64,000 bases of DNA from Acinetobacter sp. YWS30-1 (GCF_033558715.1 NZ_CP114606.1:1798001-1862000), one strand, 5' to 3'; counted from the first letter of the stretch, positions 16,218 to 26,377 are shown. The notes: generated from the letters alone by a model not told the origin. Numbers and translations are program-made.

Positions 16218-16664
16218 ATGCAAAACTATGAACATATTCTTGTCGCACTCGATGAATCCTCGATGTCCTATGCTGCAGCTGAACATGCCCGTGAGCTGGC
16301 CAAAGCTTTTAATAGTAAGGTGACATTGGTCAGTATTATTGCTGTAGACCCATTTAAAGGCGTGGACTTTTATAAGGTTGCTCCCGCCGTCACTGACTAT
16401 TTCATGCAAGCAGAACAACATGCACTGGATCTTTTAAATGAGATTAAGGCAAATTTTGTGCATGATGGTACACAAGTCACGACCAAGATCATTCATGGTA
16501 TGGCACCTTCTGAAGGAATTCTTCAGGCAGCGCAGGAAGTTCCGACCGATCTGATTATCATGGGCTCACATGGCCGTAAAGGTCTGCAAAAACTGATGCT
16601 GGGTAGCGTGGCACAGAATGTCCTTTCCCAGTCCGAGATTCCGGTATTGATTGTGAGACCGTAA
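16218..16664 (+). CDS. Universal stress protein, UspA family (second copy)
   Basis: 148 residues, starting YEHILVALDESSMS, with the nucleotide-binding tail GSHGRKGLQKLMLGSVAQNV. It resembles the neighbour at 15649 along its whole length and probably arose by tandem duplication. It has its own ribosome-binding site (ATGAGGAAG). The two could be co-transcribed, since I see no terminator in the 125-bp spacer. A strong terminator follows it. Confidence 0.95.
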   Translation: MQNYEHILVALDESSMSYAAAEHARELAKAFNSKVTLVSIIAVDPFKGVDFYKVAPAVTDYFMQAEQHALDLLNEIKANFVHDGTQVTTKIIHGMAPSEGILQAAQEVPTDLIIMGSHGRKGLQKLMLGSVAQNVLSQSEIPVLIVRP

Positions 16665-16672
16665 CACAGACA

Positions 16673-16702
16673 ACAAAAAAGCCTGCGATGCAGGCTTTTT
16701 TT
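16673..16702. terminator. Bidirectional terminator between usp and a small gene
   Basis: Stem AGCCTGC/GCAGGCT with loop GAT, an A-run before and a T-run after. It can serve the usp gene on the plus strand and the convergent small gene at 16701-16910, whose stop codon lies within the T-run. Confidence 0.85.
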
Positions 16703-16910
16703 AGCGAACTTTTTGATTCAGTTCGTTCAGGAAGAGTTCAGCATCCAGCTGGCTATTAAATACTTTTTTGTATTCTCCAGCTTGCTGAATAGAATGCGGT
16801 GTATATTGAAGGAAGATTTCAAACAGACCAGTCGCAGCATTTCTGCTGACATGAACCGCAATAATATGCCGAGTATTTAAATAAAAACCATCTTCGATTT
16901 TCACTAACAT
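16701..16910 (-). CDS. Small hypothetical protein (69 aa)
   Basis: 69 residues, not recognised as a named family. The N-terminus MLVKIEDGFYLNTRHIIAVHV looks like two beta-strands, and the C-terminal part (FNSQLDAELFLNELNQKV) like one amphipathic helix, giving a small alpha/beta fold. There is no signal peptide or membrane helix. A GAGGT sequence about 10 nt upstream of the ATG supports translation. It lies alone between two terminators, tail to tail with the usp gene. Confidence 0.6.
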   Translation of the reverse strand: MLVKIEDGFYLNTRHIIAVHVSRNAATGLFEIFLQYTPHSIQQAGEYKKVFNSQLDAELFLNELNQKVR

Positions 16911-17078
16911 CTTGAATAAGACCTCTAGTATATCAATTTGAAGATTTCTTCATGTTTAATAGAAAAGTATAGTTTTACTTTCCTGTCTAGCCTCTTACTG
17001 TAAACCTTTTATGTGACTGATTTCACATTATAGTATTTTAAATGCGCTTAAATTCACCATTTAAAATAAGTCAATAAT

Positions 17079-17107
17079 AAAAAGCCGGATCAGTTGATCC
17101 GGCTTTT
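17079..17107 (-). terminator. Terminator of pepN
   Basis: A perfect 9-bp stem GCCGGATCA/TGATCCGGC with loop GT, and an A-run on the plus strand that becomes the U-run for the pepN transcript. A T-run on the other side allows action in both directions. Confidence 0.85.
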
Positions 17108-17119
17108 TACATAACGATC

Positions 17120-19729
17120 TTATACGCTTAACATGCTGTTCAATGTCTCTGAGACATTTTTCGATTTCACCTGTGGTTTTAAAGCTTCAAGTTGTGCTTT
17201 GACTTCACTGCGTTGTGGTTCAATCAGGGTATACCAGCGTGAAAGCACCTGAAGTAGACGTGAACCGACAATCGGGTTTTTCTGATCCAGATATTTCGCC
17301 AGCTCGATATAATGCTGCACACCAAAGCTCCAGGTATTGACCGGATTGGCATTCAAACCGCCACTCACCGCACGGATACGGTTTGGCACTTTCAAGTCAT
17401 AATCCGCATGCTCAGTGAGTGCTTTAATTGTTTCTGCAGTCGCTTTTGGATGAGCTGCTTGCAGCATGAACCATTGATCCAGTGCCAGTGCTTCATCTTT
17501 AAAGCGGTTATAGAAATCATCCAGGAATGCTTTGGCTTGAGGCGCATCATTCCATACCAATACACGCAAGGCACCCAAACGTTCAGACATATTGCCTGTG
17601 TTTTGGTATTGCTGCTCTGCCAGTTCAAATGCACTTTCATCACCTTGACGTGCAATCAGCATTAGCATGATATTTTTCAGTGCACGCACACCCATCGCCT
17701 GAGAGAAATCTGACTGCAATTCAGGATCCAGACCCAGATAGATTTCTTTAGCTGTTGCTCCAAAAGCACGTGCCAATTTATGCAGCAAGGCATCACGTTT
17801 TTCTTGGATCATGGCCGGATTGTAGTCTGTATCAATCCGGCTACCCAGGTAACCTTCTGCCGGTACATCAAATAAGCGTGAAGCCAATAGCGGATCTTTT
17901 TGAATCAGATCAGGTAAGGTATTCAGCATTGCCTCGATATAGATTTCAGAAGGCTGATCATCCAGCAGAATGCGTTCTAATAAAGTCTGGGTCGCTTGCC
18001 ACTGGTTAAAACCATTGGTTTCATATTGCAACAGGAACGCCAGTTCTTGTTCAGAGTAATCAAAATGAAGATCAACGGGTGCAGAGAAGTTACGCAGTAA
18101 AGAAACAATCGGCTTGCTGGTTATACCGCTAAACTCGATGGTCGCTTCATCTTGATCAAACAGATATACCCCATCTTTGACGCCATTTTCAAATAAGGCA
18201 TCAGAGTTCAGGCTCAGCTGCTCACCGGTATTCGCATCAAACAAGGCCAAAGCCACTGGAATCGGAACAGCTTTCAGATTCGGATATTTCGGATGAGCTT
18301 TCAGGCTTTGCTTAAAGCTAAGACGATAAGTTTGTGCATCTGCATCATACTCACCTTTTGCGACCAGTTTCGGCGTACCTGGCTGGTTATACCAGGTCAG
18401 GAAGTTTGATAGATCCACACCTGAACCAGCGGTCAATGCAGCTACCCAGTCTTCAACGGTTACGGCCTGACCATCATGACGGCGGAAATATTCATCTGTA
18501 CCCTGACGGAATTTTTCTTTACCGAGTAAAGTCGCCATCATACGGTTAATTTCCGCACCTTTTTCATACACGGTCGCCGTATAGAAGTTATTAATTTCTA
18601 CAAAATGATCCGGACGCGGTGGATGCGATAAAGGGCCAGAATCTTCCGGGAACTGATGCGCTTTCAGGACTGCAACATCATCAATACGTTGTACCGCAGC
18701 AGACTGCAAATCTTCAGAGAAAGACTGATCACGGAATACAGTCAAACCTTCTTTCAGACACAGCTGGAACCAGTCACGACAAGTAATCCGGTTACCCGTC
18801 CAGTTATGGAAATATTCATGGGCAATCACGGACTGTACACGCATGATGGCAGCATCAGTTGTATATTCTTCATCAGCCAATACGCATGAGGTATTGAAGA
18901 TATTCAAGCCTTTATTTTCCATCGCACCCATGTTAAATGCGCTGGTTGCTACGATCATGTAATTATCAAGGTCATATGGCAGGCCATAATGTTCTTCATC
19001 CCAACGCATGGAATGCTTTAAGGCTTCCATCGCGATTTTGCATTTTGGAATGTCTTTTTCTTCGGCATAGATTTCCAGTGCGACATCACGACCCTCTGAT
19101 GTGGTATAGCGATCTTTCATCACTGCCAGATCACCAATCACGCAGGCAAATAAATAGCTTGGTTTCTTGGTCGGGTCTTGCCATAGTGCATAGTGACGGT
19201 TTTCATCCACTTCACCAGTTTCGATCAGGTTACCGTTAGCCAGTAGAACCGGATACTTTTTGTCGGCTTCAACACGAGTAGTAAATACAGACAATACATC
19301 TGGGCGGTCTGGATAGAACGTGATTTTACGGAAACCTTCCGGTTCGTTCTGAGTGACGAATAGATCCGAACTGGCCTGATACAGACCTTCCAGCATGGTA
19401 TTAGTTTCTGGATGAATCTTGACGACTGTTTCAATGGTCGCCTGATCTGGAGCATTGCTAATCACCAGTTGCTCAGCATCCAGAATATAATCTGATGCAT
19501 TTAGTGGCTGACCATTTAACTGGATTGATTGCAGTTCCAGGTCACGACCAAGCAATACCAGATCACCTGCTGTTTGACGCTGCATCTCCAGTTTGCTGCT
19601 GACCAGCGTATGATCGTCATAGACTTGAATATTCAGGTCGATTGAATCTACAACAAAAGAAGGTTTTTGATAGTCTTTTAAATAAATGGTTTGATCTGCT
19701 TCGATCACCGGATTCGCCGCGATATTCAT
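17120..19729 (-). CDS. pepN: Aminopeptidase N
   Basis: 869 residues, similar to the E. coli enzyme in length and domain order: beta-sandwich, thermolysin-like catalytic domain, small beta domain and a C-terminal helical domain. The exopeptidase motif GAMEN is at 268-272, the zinc motif HEYFH at 304-308 and the third zinc ligand Glu at 327 (LKEGLT). It removes N-terminal residues from peptides in the cytoplasm. It is a single gene with its own terminator and a 680-bp upstream gap. Confidence 0.98.
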   Translation of the reverse strand: MNIAANPVIEADQTIYLKDYQKPSFVVDSIDLNIQVYDDHTLVSSKLEMQRQTAGDLVLLGRDLELQSIQLNGQPLNASDYILDAEQLVISNAPDQATIETVVKIHPETNTMLEGLYQASSDLFVTQNEPEGFRKITFYPDRPDVLSVFTTRVEADKKYPVLLANGNLIETGEVDENRHYALWQDPTKKPSYLFACVIGDLAVMKDRYTTSEGRDVALEIYAEEKDIPKCKIAMEALKHSMRWDEEHYGLPYDLDNYMIVATSAFNMGAMENKGLNIFNTSCVLADEEYTTDAAIMRVQSVIAHEYFHNWTGNRITCRDWFQLCLKEGLTVFRDQSFSEDLQSAAVQRIDDVAVLKAHQFPEDSGPLSHPPRPDHFVEINNFYTATVYEKGAEINRMMATLLGKEKFRQGTDEYFRRHDGQAVTVEDWVAALTAGSGVDLSNFLTWYNQPGTPKLVAKGEYDADAQTYRLSFKQSLKAHPKYPNLKAVPIPVALALFDANTGEQLSLNSDALFENGVKDGVYLFDQDEATIEFSGITSKPIVSLLRNFSAPVDLHFDYSEQELAFLLQYETNGFNQWQATQTLLERILLDDQPSEIYIEAMLNTLPDLIQKDPLLASRLFDVPAEGYLGSRIDTDYNPAMIQEKRDALLHKLARAFGATAKEIYLGLDPELQSDFSQAMGVRALKNIMLMLIARQGDESAFELAEQQYQNTGNMSERLGALRVLVWNDAPQAKAFLDDFYNRFKDEALALDQWFMLQAAHPKATAETIKALTEHADYDLKVPNRIRAVSGGLNANPVNTWSFGVQHYIELAKYLDQKNPIVGSRLLQVLSRWYTLIEPQRSEVKAQLEALKPQVKSKNVSETLNSMLSV

Positions 19730-20409
19730 ATAATGTCCTGATCCTTTATTGCACAGCTTCTAAGGCAAAAGATTGTCAATGCATTGATCATACGCCTTGA
19801 TCTTGAACCTGTCTGTGCGTTTCATTTGTATTGTATATGGGAATAATTACTGATCTTTTCAATTGAGCTACATCAAAATATACGATAATCGCCTTATATT
19901 TGCCCGATATCTAAAATCCCCCTCTGTAAAACAACTTAAAGATAGAATAAAAAAAGCTTTCATCTGCACTGTATGATTCCTCTATGCATGATTCCTGCAC
20001 ATGCAAAGTATTATTCCAATATGAAAAATTACTGCCTGAGTTCAGAACAACCTTATCCAATTTAGATGCTGGGCGCTGCAAAACCTGACTTCTAAAAGAT
20101 TAAGTTCTGGTTAATCTGCGTTCCAAATTTCATTTTAAATGCACAAATGACATGCACCAGTTTGAATGCATTTTGCATCACCCAACAGCAATGGCAGGAT
20201 TCAAAGAAAGATATGTGCCAAGTTTTCGGCTAATATCATATTTTTTTACATTTTCTTATGTGCTTGATTTAAAAATATATAATTTATGATTAATAGCAAT
20301 TCCGAAATATTGATTAAAAAATGAGCATAGTTTTTGCTACAGTCTAAGTGTGTTTTCTCCAAGCGCAAAGACTCCAAAAATAACGACAACAAAGAAATTG
20401 AGGTGAGCT
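19730..20409. other. 680-bp AT-rich gap without a gene
   Basis: No ORF of convincing length or composition is present on either strand. The left end must hold the pepN promoter and the right end the promoter of the small gene at 20410. At 19915-19923 the sequence AATCCCCCT resembles the start of the double-hairpin repeat seen elsewhere in the window but has no second arm. A small regulatory RNA cannot be excluded by eye. Confidence 0.5.
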
Positions 20410-20667
20410 ATGTATTTAAAACAGCATGTGGTACGGATTGAAAATCTTAAAACACTTCAGGTTCTGGATCAGGCCAATATTGATCATAAAGTCATTGCCC
20501 TGTTTATGAGTTCTGAAGGCGTTCAGCTACAAGCGCATGAGGTCAGTGCGATTCTGAATACTTATGATGCACTCGGTGCCAAAAAGGTTCCATCCAAAAA
20601 AGTGCAGGCGTTGATTCAAGCGAAACATCAGGGAGAGGAAGACGAAACATTACCCTGCCCCGTTTAA
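20410..20667 (+). CDS. Small hypothetical protein (85 aa)
   Basis: 85 residues, mostly helical, not recognised. It begins MYLKQHVVRIENLKTL, contains a possible short helix-turn-helix-like stretch (HEVSAILNTYDALGAKKVPS) and ends in a Glu/Asp-rich tail. A GAGGTG ribosome-binding sequence lies 4 nt before the ATG, which supports it as a real gene. The next gene on the strand is the zinc-ribbon protein 168 bp away. Confidence 0.6.
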   Translation: MYLKQHVVRIENLKTLQVLDQANIDHKVIALFMSSEGVQLQAHEVSAILNTYDALGAKKVPSKKVQALIQAKHQGEEDETLPCPV

Positions 20668-20794
20668 AAACGATGATCCAGTTTTCTTGAATACAGGGCT
20701 ACTTCGGTAGCTCTGTTCGTTTAAAGGCTATCCTGTCCTGAAATCTGCAGCATTAAAAATATTCTCAAATGACGCGTGACTTTGATGAGCTGTG

Positions 20795-20800
20795 TATAAT
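20795..20800 (+). promoter_or_regulatory. Candidate -10 box of the zinc-ribbon gene
   Basis: A perfect TATAAT lies 36 bp before the ATG at 20836. No convincing -35 box is at the right distance, so the assignment is tentative. Confidence 0.3.
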
Positions 20801-20835
20801 CGCAGTTTCTCTTTATTCTGGAGTTGTGCGCAATC

Positions 20836-21996
20836 ATGGTATTCAACGTTCTGCAAAAACAGCTTGATGAAAGTACGCAGTGCCCGTTATGTAAGGCCTC
20901 CATGTACTGGATCGAGGCAGAACAGTATGATCAGGACATTACTTATCATGAATGCAGCCACTGCCAGCATCAGCTCTATACCGACCAGAAACATAACTGT
21001 TATTGCGATCAGTGTCTGGCTCAGCGTAAACGTATGCTGAAAGAAGTTCGTTTACAGGAAAACCGGAAATTTCATAAAAAACAGGATCGGCATGAATATG
21101 AGCTCAATCAGCTCAGCTTTATTAATAAACTGTTTCTGCTCTCGATTCTGGATGAACAGGTTCAGGAACATAGCCAGCATCAGGAATATATTGACTGGCA
21201 TGCCATTAAATATTATTCCATCAGCCCGAATTACCTGTATCAGCATGGTCTGGTCAAAAATCTGCTGAAAGACCAGATTCTAGTTCCTAGAGATATTCAA
21301 CAAGAGAATCAGCAGTACTATATTAATGTACGTCTGGATGGCTATTCTGAGCCAAGCCTGTTTAGTATTACCCAGCAATTGCGTTACTGGTTCTATGAAA
21401 ATCTGAGCAAAGGCGTACCTTTTAAAAGTGCGGATGAAGTCAAAGATGCACTGTATTGTCTGCTGTATCAGGAAGTCATTCAATTCGCTCAGTTCTATTG
21501 CCGTAGCTGGGGTATCCAGATTGCGGGCAATCAAAGTTTTCAGGCTTTCTGCTATCGCCTGCTCGATGTTTTGGCTGTGGGACAGATTTATTATCTGGTG
21601 CAATCGGCCCTCGAATATCTGTATCAGCAGAAAGCTTTAAAACCACGAAATGAAAATTTCATTAATACCAATTTACTGAAAAAGACCCTACAGCAGTATC
21701 GGGAACGTTCAGTGAATGAAAAATGGGAAACCTCTATTCTGCCTCGTCCACCACAATTGCCTTTGAGCAAAATGAGCAGCATCCTGTTTTTTCGTTTCCT
21801 GGGTTATGATGAAAATATTTTCTTCCAGCCGATCTGGCGTTCATGGCAGAAGATTGAACCACGCCTGAAATTTTATTCACAAAAACGCTGTATGCATTGC
21901 GGCTCACAAGAGCTTACTGTTGAATATGATGCTAGCGATTATGTCAGCCTGTTATGCCGTAACTGCAAACATCAAGACCATTATTTTACCCGCTAA
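20836..21996 (+). CDS. Hypothetical protein with zinc-ribbon modules at both ends
   Basis: About 386 residues from the ATG at 20836; a TTG four codons upstream is possible. The N-terminal ~60 residues hold three CxxC pairs (CPLC, CSHC, CDQC, with an extra CYC), and the C-terminal 35 residues hold CMHCGSQ and CRNCKHQ, together suggesting at least two zinc sites. The middle 270 residues look helical, with charged and Gln/Tyr-rich segments. There is no signal peptide. I do not recognise the family; function is unknown. It may be co-transcribed with thiM, 33 bp downstream. Confidence 0.75.
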   Translation: MVFNVLQKQLDESTQCPLCKASMYWIEAEQYDQDITYHECSHCQHQLYTDQKHNCYCDQCLAQRKRMLKEVRLQENRKFHKKQDRHEYELNQLSFINKLFLLSILDEQVQEHSQHQEYIDWHAIKYYSISPNYLYQHGLVKNLLKDQILVPRDIQQENQQYYINVRLDGYSEPSLFSITQQLRYWFYENLSKGVPFKSADEVKDALYCLLYQEVIQFAQFYCRSWGIQIAGNQSFQAFCYRLLDVLAVGQIYYLVQSALEYLYQQKALKPRNENFINTNLLKKTLQQYRERSVNEKWETSILPRPPQLPLSKMSSILFFRFLGYDENIFFQPIWRSWQKIEPRLKFYSQKRCMHCGSQELTVEYDASDYVSLLCRNCKHQDHYFTR

Positions 21997-22029
21997 GCAT
22001 TTAGCAGCCCTATTCATATTTGAAAGATC

Positions 22030-22869
22030 ATGATGATGAATACTTCCGTGCAACAATTACAAAATACTTTTCTCGATCAGATCTGTGAAGCCTGGTCATT
22101 GCTTCAAGAGCAGCAACCCTTGGTGCATGTGATGACTAATGCGGTGGCCAGCAACTATGTGGCCAATATCTTGCTGGCTGCGAATGCTTCGCCCGCCATG
22201 ATTGATAATCCTTTTGAAGCAGAGGGTTTTGTCAAAATTACCGGGGCACTCAGTTTAAATTTGGGAACACCGACTACTGAACAGGTCGAGGCAATGCAGA
22301 TTGCTGCGAAAACAGCACACAGCATTCAAAAGTCATGGGTACTAGATCCTGTTGGTTATGGAAATGTACTGCATTGGCGTTCAGGTGTTGTGGATCAGCT
22401 CATGACCTATCAACCCACAATTTTACGGGGAAATGCTTCAGAAATTGGTGCCTTGGCAGGGAAAAATATCGAGTCCAAAGGCGTCAATAGCACTGTCGAT
22501 AGCTCAGAAGTCTATCTACAGGCGCAGTCTTTACTAGAGCAATGTGAATGTATCGCTATTTCAGGTGAGTCTGATTACATCATTTCCAGAGATTATCCAG
22601 TGATTCAGGTTTTAGGCGGTTCATATTTACAGCCGCGCGTCACAGCAACTGGATGTGCCCTAGGGGCCCTGATTGCAGCGTATAGTGCAGTAAGTTCTCC
22701 TGCGATCGCAGCGCTCTCTGCTCATGTTCATTTTGCAATCGCCGGTCAATTGGCTTTTGCCAAAGCACCGACCTTAGGCCAGTTTAATGCTGCATTTACC
22801 GATGAGATCCATCAATTGAATATAGAAACGATCCGTCAATATGCAGATTTTCGGATTTTGGCGGATTAA
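22030..22869 (+). CDS. thiM: Hydroxyethylthiazole kinase
   Basis: 279 residues, slightly longer than usual. It phosphorylates 4-methyl-5-(2-hydroxyethyl)thiazole in thiamine salvage. Visible features are the substrate region VHVMTNAVASNYVANILLA, DPVGYG, the ATP-site segment LRGNASEIGAL, and the catalytic Cys209 in TATGCALGA of the ribokinase-like fold. The usual partner thiE is not next to it. The spacer to the upstream zinc-ribbon gene is 33 bp and too short for a TPP riboswitch. Confidence 0.95.
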   Translation: MMMNTSVQQLQNTFLDQICEAWSLLQEQQPLVHVMTNAVASNYVANILLAANASPAMIDNPFEAEGFVKITGALSLNLGTPTTEQVEAMQIAAKTAHSIQKSWVLDPVGYGNVLHWRSGVVDQLMTYQPTILRGNASEIGALAGKNIESKGVNSTVDSSEVYLQAQSLLEQCECIAISGESDYIISRDYPVIQVLGGSYLQPRVTATGCALGALIAAYSAVSSPAIAALSAHVHFAIAGQLAFAKAPTLGQFNAAFTDEIHQLNIETIRQYADFRILAD

Positions 22870-23344
22870 GCATCAGTCGGGTGTTTTATAATGAACACAT
22901 AGAACACCCTATTACACTATTCAACTTATTTTTAGATAATTAAATTCAGCCCTAATCTGGCAAAAATAATTTTTCAAGCGCTCAAGCTGAGTATTGTGTA
23001 AGCTTTGGATGAGCTTTTGTATCTCGAATTTGACTAATATCTTTCAAAATTACGTGAAATATATATTTTACCACTTAGTCAAATTCACACTTATTTTTAA
23101 ACTTTATTTAAATTTGTTTAATAATTCTAAATAAAGCATGTCTGGATTTTGATACTTCAGTAAGATTTATTACTTCTAAACCTGTAAAACCTATTACGCA
23201 TTCTTGGCTTCCGAAATATTCAATACTCCATTTAGCCTGAAGAATAAGCTTAGGTGAGCATTAATATCTAAGTCATAAATAATATTCAATAAAAGAGTCA
23301 GTTGCCCTTAAGCAACTGACTCAAAAAATAATCAAGACAGGCGA
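22870..23344. other. 475-bp gap between thiM and the TerC-family gene
   Basis: The two genes converge here. A hairpin with arms GGGTGTT/AACACCC (22879-22885 with 22913-22919) follows thiM but lacks a T-run, so it may be a weak terminator or processing site. The terC terminator is at the other end. The middle is AT-rich, and I see no gene in it. Confidence 0.5.
23291..23322 (-). terminator. Terminator of the TerC-family gene
   Basis: A perfect 11-bp stem GAGTCAGTTGC/GCAACTGACTC with loop CCTTAA, followed on the minus strand by TTTTATTG. The U-run is short, but the stem is strong. Confidence 0.7.
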
Positions 23345-24868
23345 TTAACCCTGATAATGGATACTCACCGACTTAATCCGGTTATTTTCGATTTCCATTA
23401 CCTTGAATTGAATACCTTGGTAGTTCAGTTCAGTGCCTACCTCGACCACACTATTGGTTTTATCCAGAATCAGACCGGCAACACTGATATAGCCTGCATC
23501 TTCATCAATCAGATCCAGCATACCGAGCTCAAGTTCTAATTGGTACAAATCCAGCATACCAGATGCAATCCAGTGTGTATCATCAACTTTGACCAGATCC
23601 AGCTGCTCATCGGCATCCGGGAATTCACCGGCAATTGCCTCAAACACATCTAGCGGTGAAATCAGACCTTGTACATGACCAAATTCATCGCTCACCAGCA
23701 CCAGAGAGCCTTTTGAGGTACGTAAGGTATTAATCGCGTCAATCACCTTCATTCTTTCAAAGATATAGATAGGGCGATGACGCTTGATCAAAGCTTTTAA
23801 CTCTTCCGGTTCATCCAGTACATCTAACAGCTCTTTGGCACGAACGATGGTAATCACCTTATCCAGACTGCCCCGACAAACCGGAAACAGGCTGTGGGGT
23901 ACAGACAGGATTTTTTCACGGATTTGTTCCGGACTATCCTCCAGATCGACCCAGGAAATCTGACTTCGTGGGGTCATGATCGATGCTACAGAACGCTCTG
24001 CCAGGGTCAATACTCCGCCAATCATATAGCGTTCTTCATCCGCAAAGGTTTCCTGTGCTTCATGCTGAGTAGTACTTGTGGTCTCTAGTTTGGCGCCCAT
24101 CAGTTGGAGAATACTGTTAGCGGTACGATGACGCAGCGGAATCTTGGCTTTATGTTTCGCAGCATTGCGCTGACTAAACTGGTTAAAGGCTTCAATTGCA
24201 ATTGCAACGCCAATACCGGAATAGATGTAGCCTTTCGGAATATGGAAACCAAAACCTTCTGCTATCAGGCTGATCCCGATCAGTAACAGGAAGCTCAAAC
24301 ACAGAATCACGACCGTAGGATGACGATTTACAAAGTTAGTCAATGGTTTAGACGCCAATAACATCACGGCCATCGCGATAATCATCGCCGCCATCATGAC
24401 ATAGATATTATCAACCATACCTACGGCGGTAATCACCGAGTCCAGTGAAAATACGGCATCCAGTATGACAATCTGAGCCACAACTGCTGTAAAGCCTGCA
24501 TATGCCACCTTGGTCGTAACCTGTATTTCAGGCTTGCCTTCAATTTTTTCATGAAGTTCGGTAACAGCTTTATAGAGCAGGAATAAACCACCAAAGAGCA
24601 GAATCAAATCCCGTCCGGAGAAGGTCCAGTTAAATAATTGAATAAGCGGTTGAGTCAAGGTGACTAACCAAGAGATCGCGAACAACAGACCTAAACGCAT
24701 TAGCAAGGCCAAGGATAGACCAATCACACGGGCCTTATCACGCTGTTCAGGGGGAAGTTTCTCAGCCAGAATAGCAATAAAGACTAGGTTATCAATACCT
24801 AAAACGATTTCGAGAATAATAAGAGTAATTAAACCAACCCAAATTCCGGGATCTAATAAAAATTCCAT
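23345..24868 (-). CDS. TerC-family membrane protein with CBS pair and CorC/HlyC domain
   Basis: 507 residues. Residues 1 to about 235 form the TerC-type membrane domain with about seven helices and conserved acidic membrane positions ([20 protein letters not shown]). Residues about 290-410 are a pair of CBS domains, and the last ~80 residues are a CorC/HlyC transporter-associated domain. The layout matches E. coli YoaE/YegH. TerC proteins are linked to metal (manganese) export during secretion (family knowledge); the ion here is not proven. It is a single gene. I looked for a yybP-ykoY-like leader and did not recognise one. Confidence 0.88.
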   Translation of the reverse strand: MEFLLDPGIWVGLITLIILEIVLGIDNLVFIAILAEKLPPEQRDKARVIGLSLALLMRLGLLFAISWLVTLTQPLIQLFNWTFSGRDLILLFGGLFLLYKAVTELHEKIEGKPEIQVTTKVAYAGFTAVVAQIVILDAVFSLDSVITAVGMVDNIYVMMAAMIIAMAVMLLASKPLTNFVNRHPTVVILCLSFLLLIGISLIAEGFGFHIPKGYIYSGIGVAIAIEAFNQFSQRNAAKHKAKIPLRHRTANSILQLMGAKLETTSTTQHEAQETFADEERYMIGGVLTLAERSVASIMTPRSQISWVDLEDSPEQIREKILSVPHSLFPVCRGSLDKVITIVRAKELLDVLDEPEELKALIKRHRPIYIFERMKVIDAINTLRTSKGSLVLVSDEFGHVQGLISPLDVFEAIAGEFPDADEQLDLVKVDDTHWIASGMLDLYQLELELGMLDLIDEDAGYISVAGLILDKTNSVVEVGTELNYQGIQFKVMEIENNRIKSVSIHYQG

Positions 24869-25829
24869 TAGAACACCATCCCGTTTGAGTATGTAAGCAA
24901 CGAATATGGAAGATCAACGCACGGCGAGGGATCCATTTAATTTAACCTTTTCGACTTAAGATGTATCTATTATGCATAAACTTATGATTTTTGAACAATA
25001 AAATTTATGAAAAACTGTTGCACCGCTTTGTCTTTCCTTATTCTAAAATCTTTTAATTTTCAAATCATTGGCCTGAACCTGTTATGTTCTACATAACTCA
25101 TTACAAATTAAAGAAAATTTAAGCTTCTTTTTGACCCTAAGCCCATTAAATCTATCTGATAGAAGCCTGAGATATAAATTACTGTTTCTCTTAATATTCA
25201 TATCTCTTCATACATCATAAAATATTGAATGATCCACTATCCTGCTACGTCCCTTAAATCCACTTATCTAAAGACATATTTTAAATATGGATTTTTTATT
25301 AAAATAGTTCATACACGTTATAAATAGTTAGTCGTGGGATCAAAAAGATGCATAAGTTTCTCATCCAAAACGGTTTTATTCGATGAGTGACCAATTTAAA
25401 TGTACTCGCTCTAGCTTTCGATCAGATTTGAGAAGTCCGAATCTGCATCGTGCTACAGATTAAAAAATGTATCAGAGCATTCATTTAAACAGCATCGATT
25501 TTGAATTGTATTTCCGCATACTCACCAAAAGTAAGATATGCGCAGGTCGGCCATTTATCCATATGGTTTGCCAATCTAGTTCTTATTCAGACTCTAAATT
25601 TAATCTGGAGTCTTAAGATTTGCATGTCATATCAATGCCATTCATCTGGATAAAGACAGTTACAATTTGCCCCGATTGATCTACAACACGTAAATCACCT
25701 GATTTTTTTGATGTTAAGAAGATCTAACAAATGCAATCTCGTTAACATTTTAAAAATAAAGGTTGAAACATGTATAAACTTTTACATAAAATGTCAGTGC
25801 CCTAGAAAAATAAATAAAAGGAACATTTC
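24869..25829. other. 961-bp AT-rich gap, the longest gene-free stretch
   Basis: No ORF on either strand has convincing length or a ribosome-binding site. The left edge should contain the promoter of the TerC-family gene and the right edge that of marR. Near 25275-25297 a CATATT/AATATG hairpin is followed by six T residues, which resembles a weak terminator pointing right and could end a small RNA. The rest has no structure I can name. Confidence 0.5.
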
Positions 25830-26294
25830 ATGACTAAAAAATATGCAAAATTTTTACCTTGTGCAGAAGAGTTTAATTTAGAAAACTTTCCATACTACTG
25901 GGTGACTCAAGTTCATGCCCAATATGTCCTAAATGTAGATCATGCACTTAAAAAGTATGGTGTCGATAATTCACGTCGCCGTATCTTGCTTGCTCTTAAA
26001 GCCAAACCACATGCCAGCGTTTCTGACTTGTCAGAAATGGTCGTATCTAAAATGTCGACAACCACCAAGATCGTTTATCGCTTAAAAGATGAAGGTATGG
26101 TTGAAACCTATTCCTGTGAAGACGATGCCCGTATTACCCGTGTCGTGCTGACTGAAAAAGGAATGGAAATGACTCATAAAATTAATGACCTGACCAATGT
26201 TGTACTGGAACAGTCATTTGAAGGGCTAACCCCATTACAAATTGAAAAAACTATGGAAAGCTTACGCCATATCTTTAAAAACTTGGCCCGTTAA
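25830..26294 (+). CDS. MarR-family transcriptional regulator
   Basis: 154 residues with the MarR winged helix: recognition helix region SDLSEMVVSKMSTTTKIVYRL and wing CEDDARITRVVLTEKG, flanked by helices for dimerisation. The start MTKKYAKF is preceded by AAAGGAAC, a good ribosome-binding site. MarR proteins often repress a neighbouring operon and respond to aromatic acids. No adjacent target is obvious, since the neighbours are a 961-bp gap and a convergent SRAP gene. Confidence 0.9.
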   Translation: MTKKYAKFLPCAEEFNLENFPYYWVTQVHAQYVLNVDHALKKYGVDNSRRRILLALKAKPHASVSDLSEMVVSKMSTTTKIVYRLKDEGMVETYSCEDDARITRVVLTEKGMEMTHKINDLTNVVLEQSFEGLTPLQIEKTMESLRHIFKNLAR

Positions 26295-26377
26295 GTATTT
26301 TTTCAATTTTGAATTTAGCTGGCGAGATCAATAACACCTTTTATAATAATTAACGATCCGCCATTGCTTTCTAGGTT

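Noticed and set aside
19911..19935. Third copy of the double-hairpin repeat
   Set aside because: Only the first nine bases match; no hairpin partner follows.
21997..22029. TPP riboswitch upstream of thiM
   Set aside because: The spacer is only 33 bp, too short, and lacks the conserved core.
24869..24960. yybP-ykoY-type manganese riboswitch upstream of the TerC-family gene
   Set aside because: I could not find the conserved core sequence on the minus strand.
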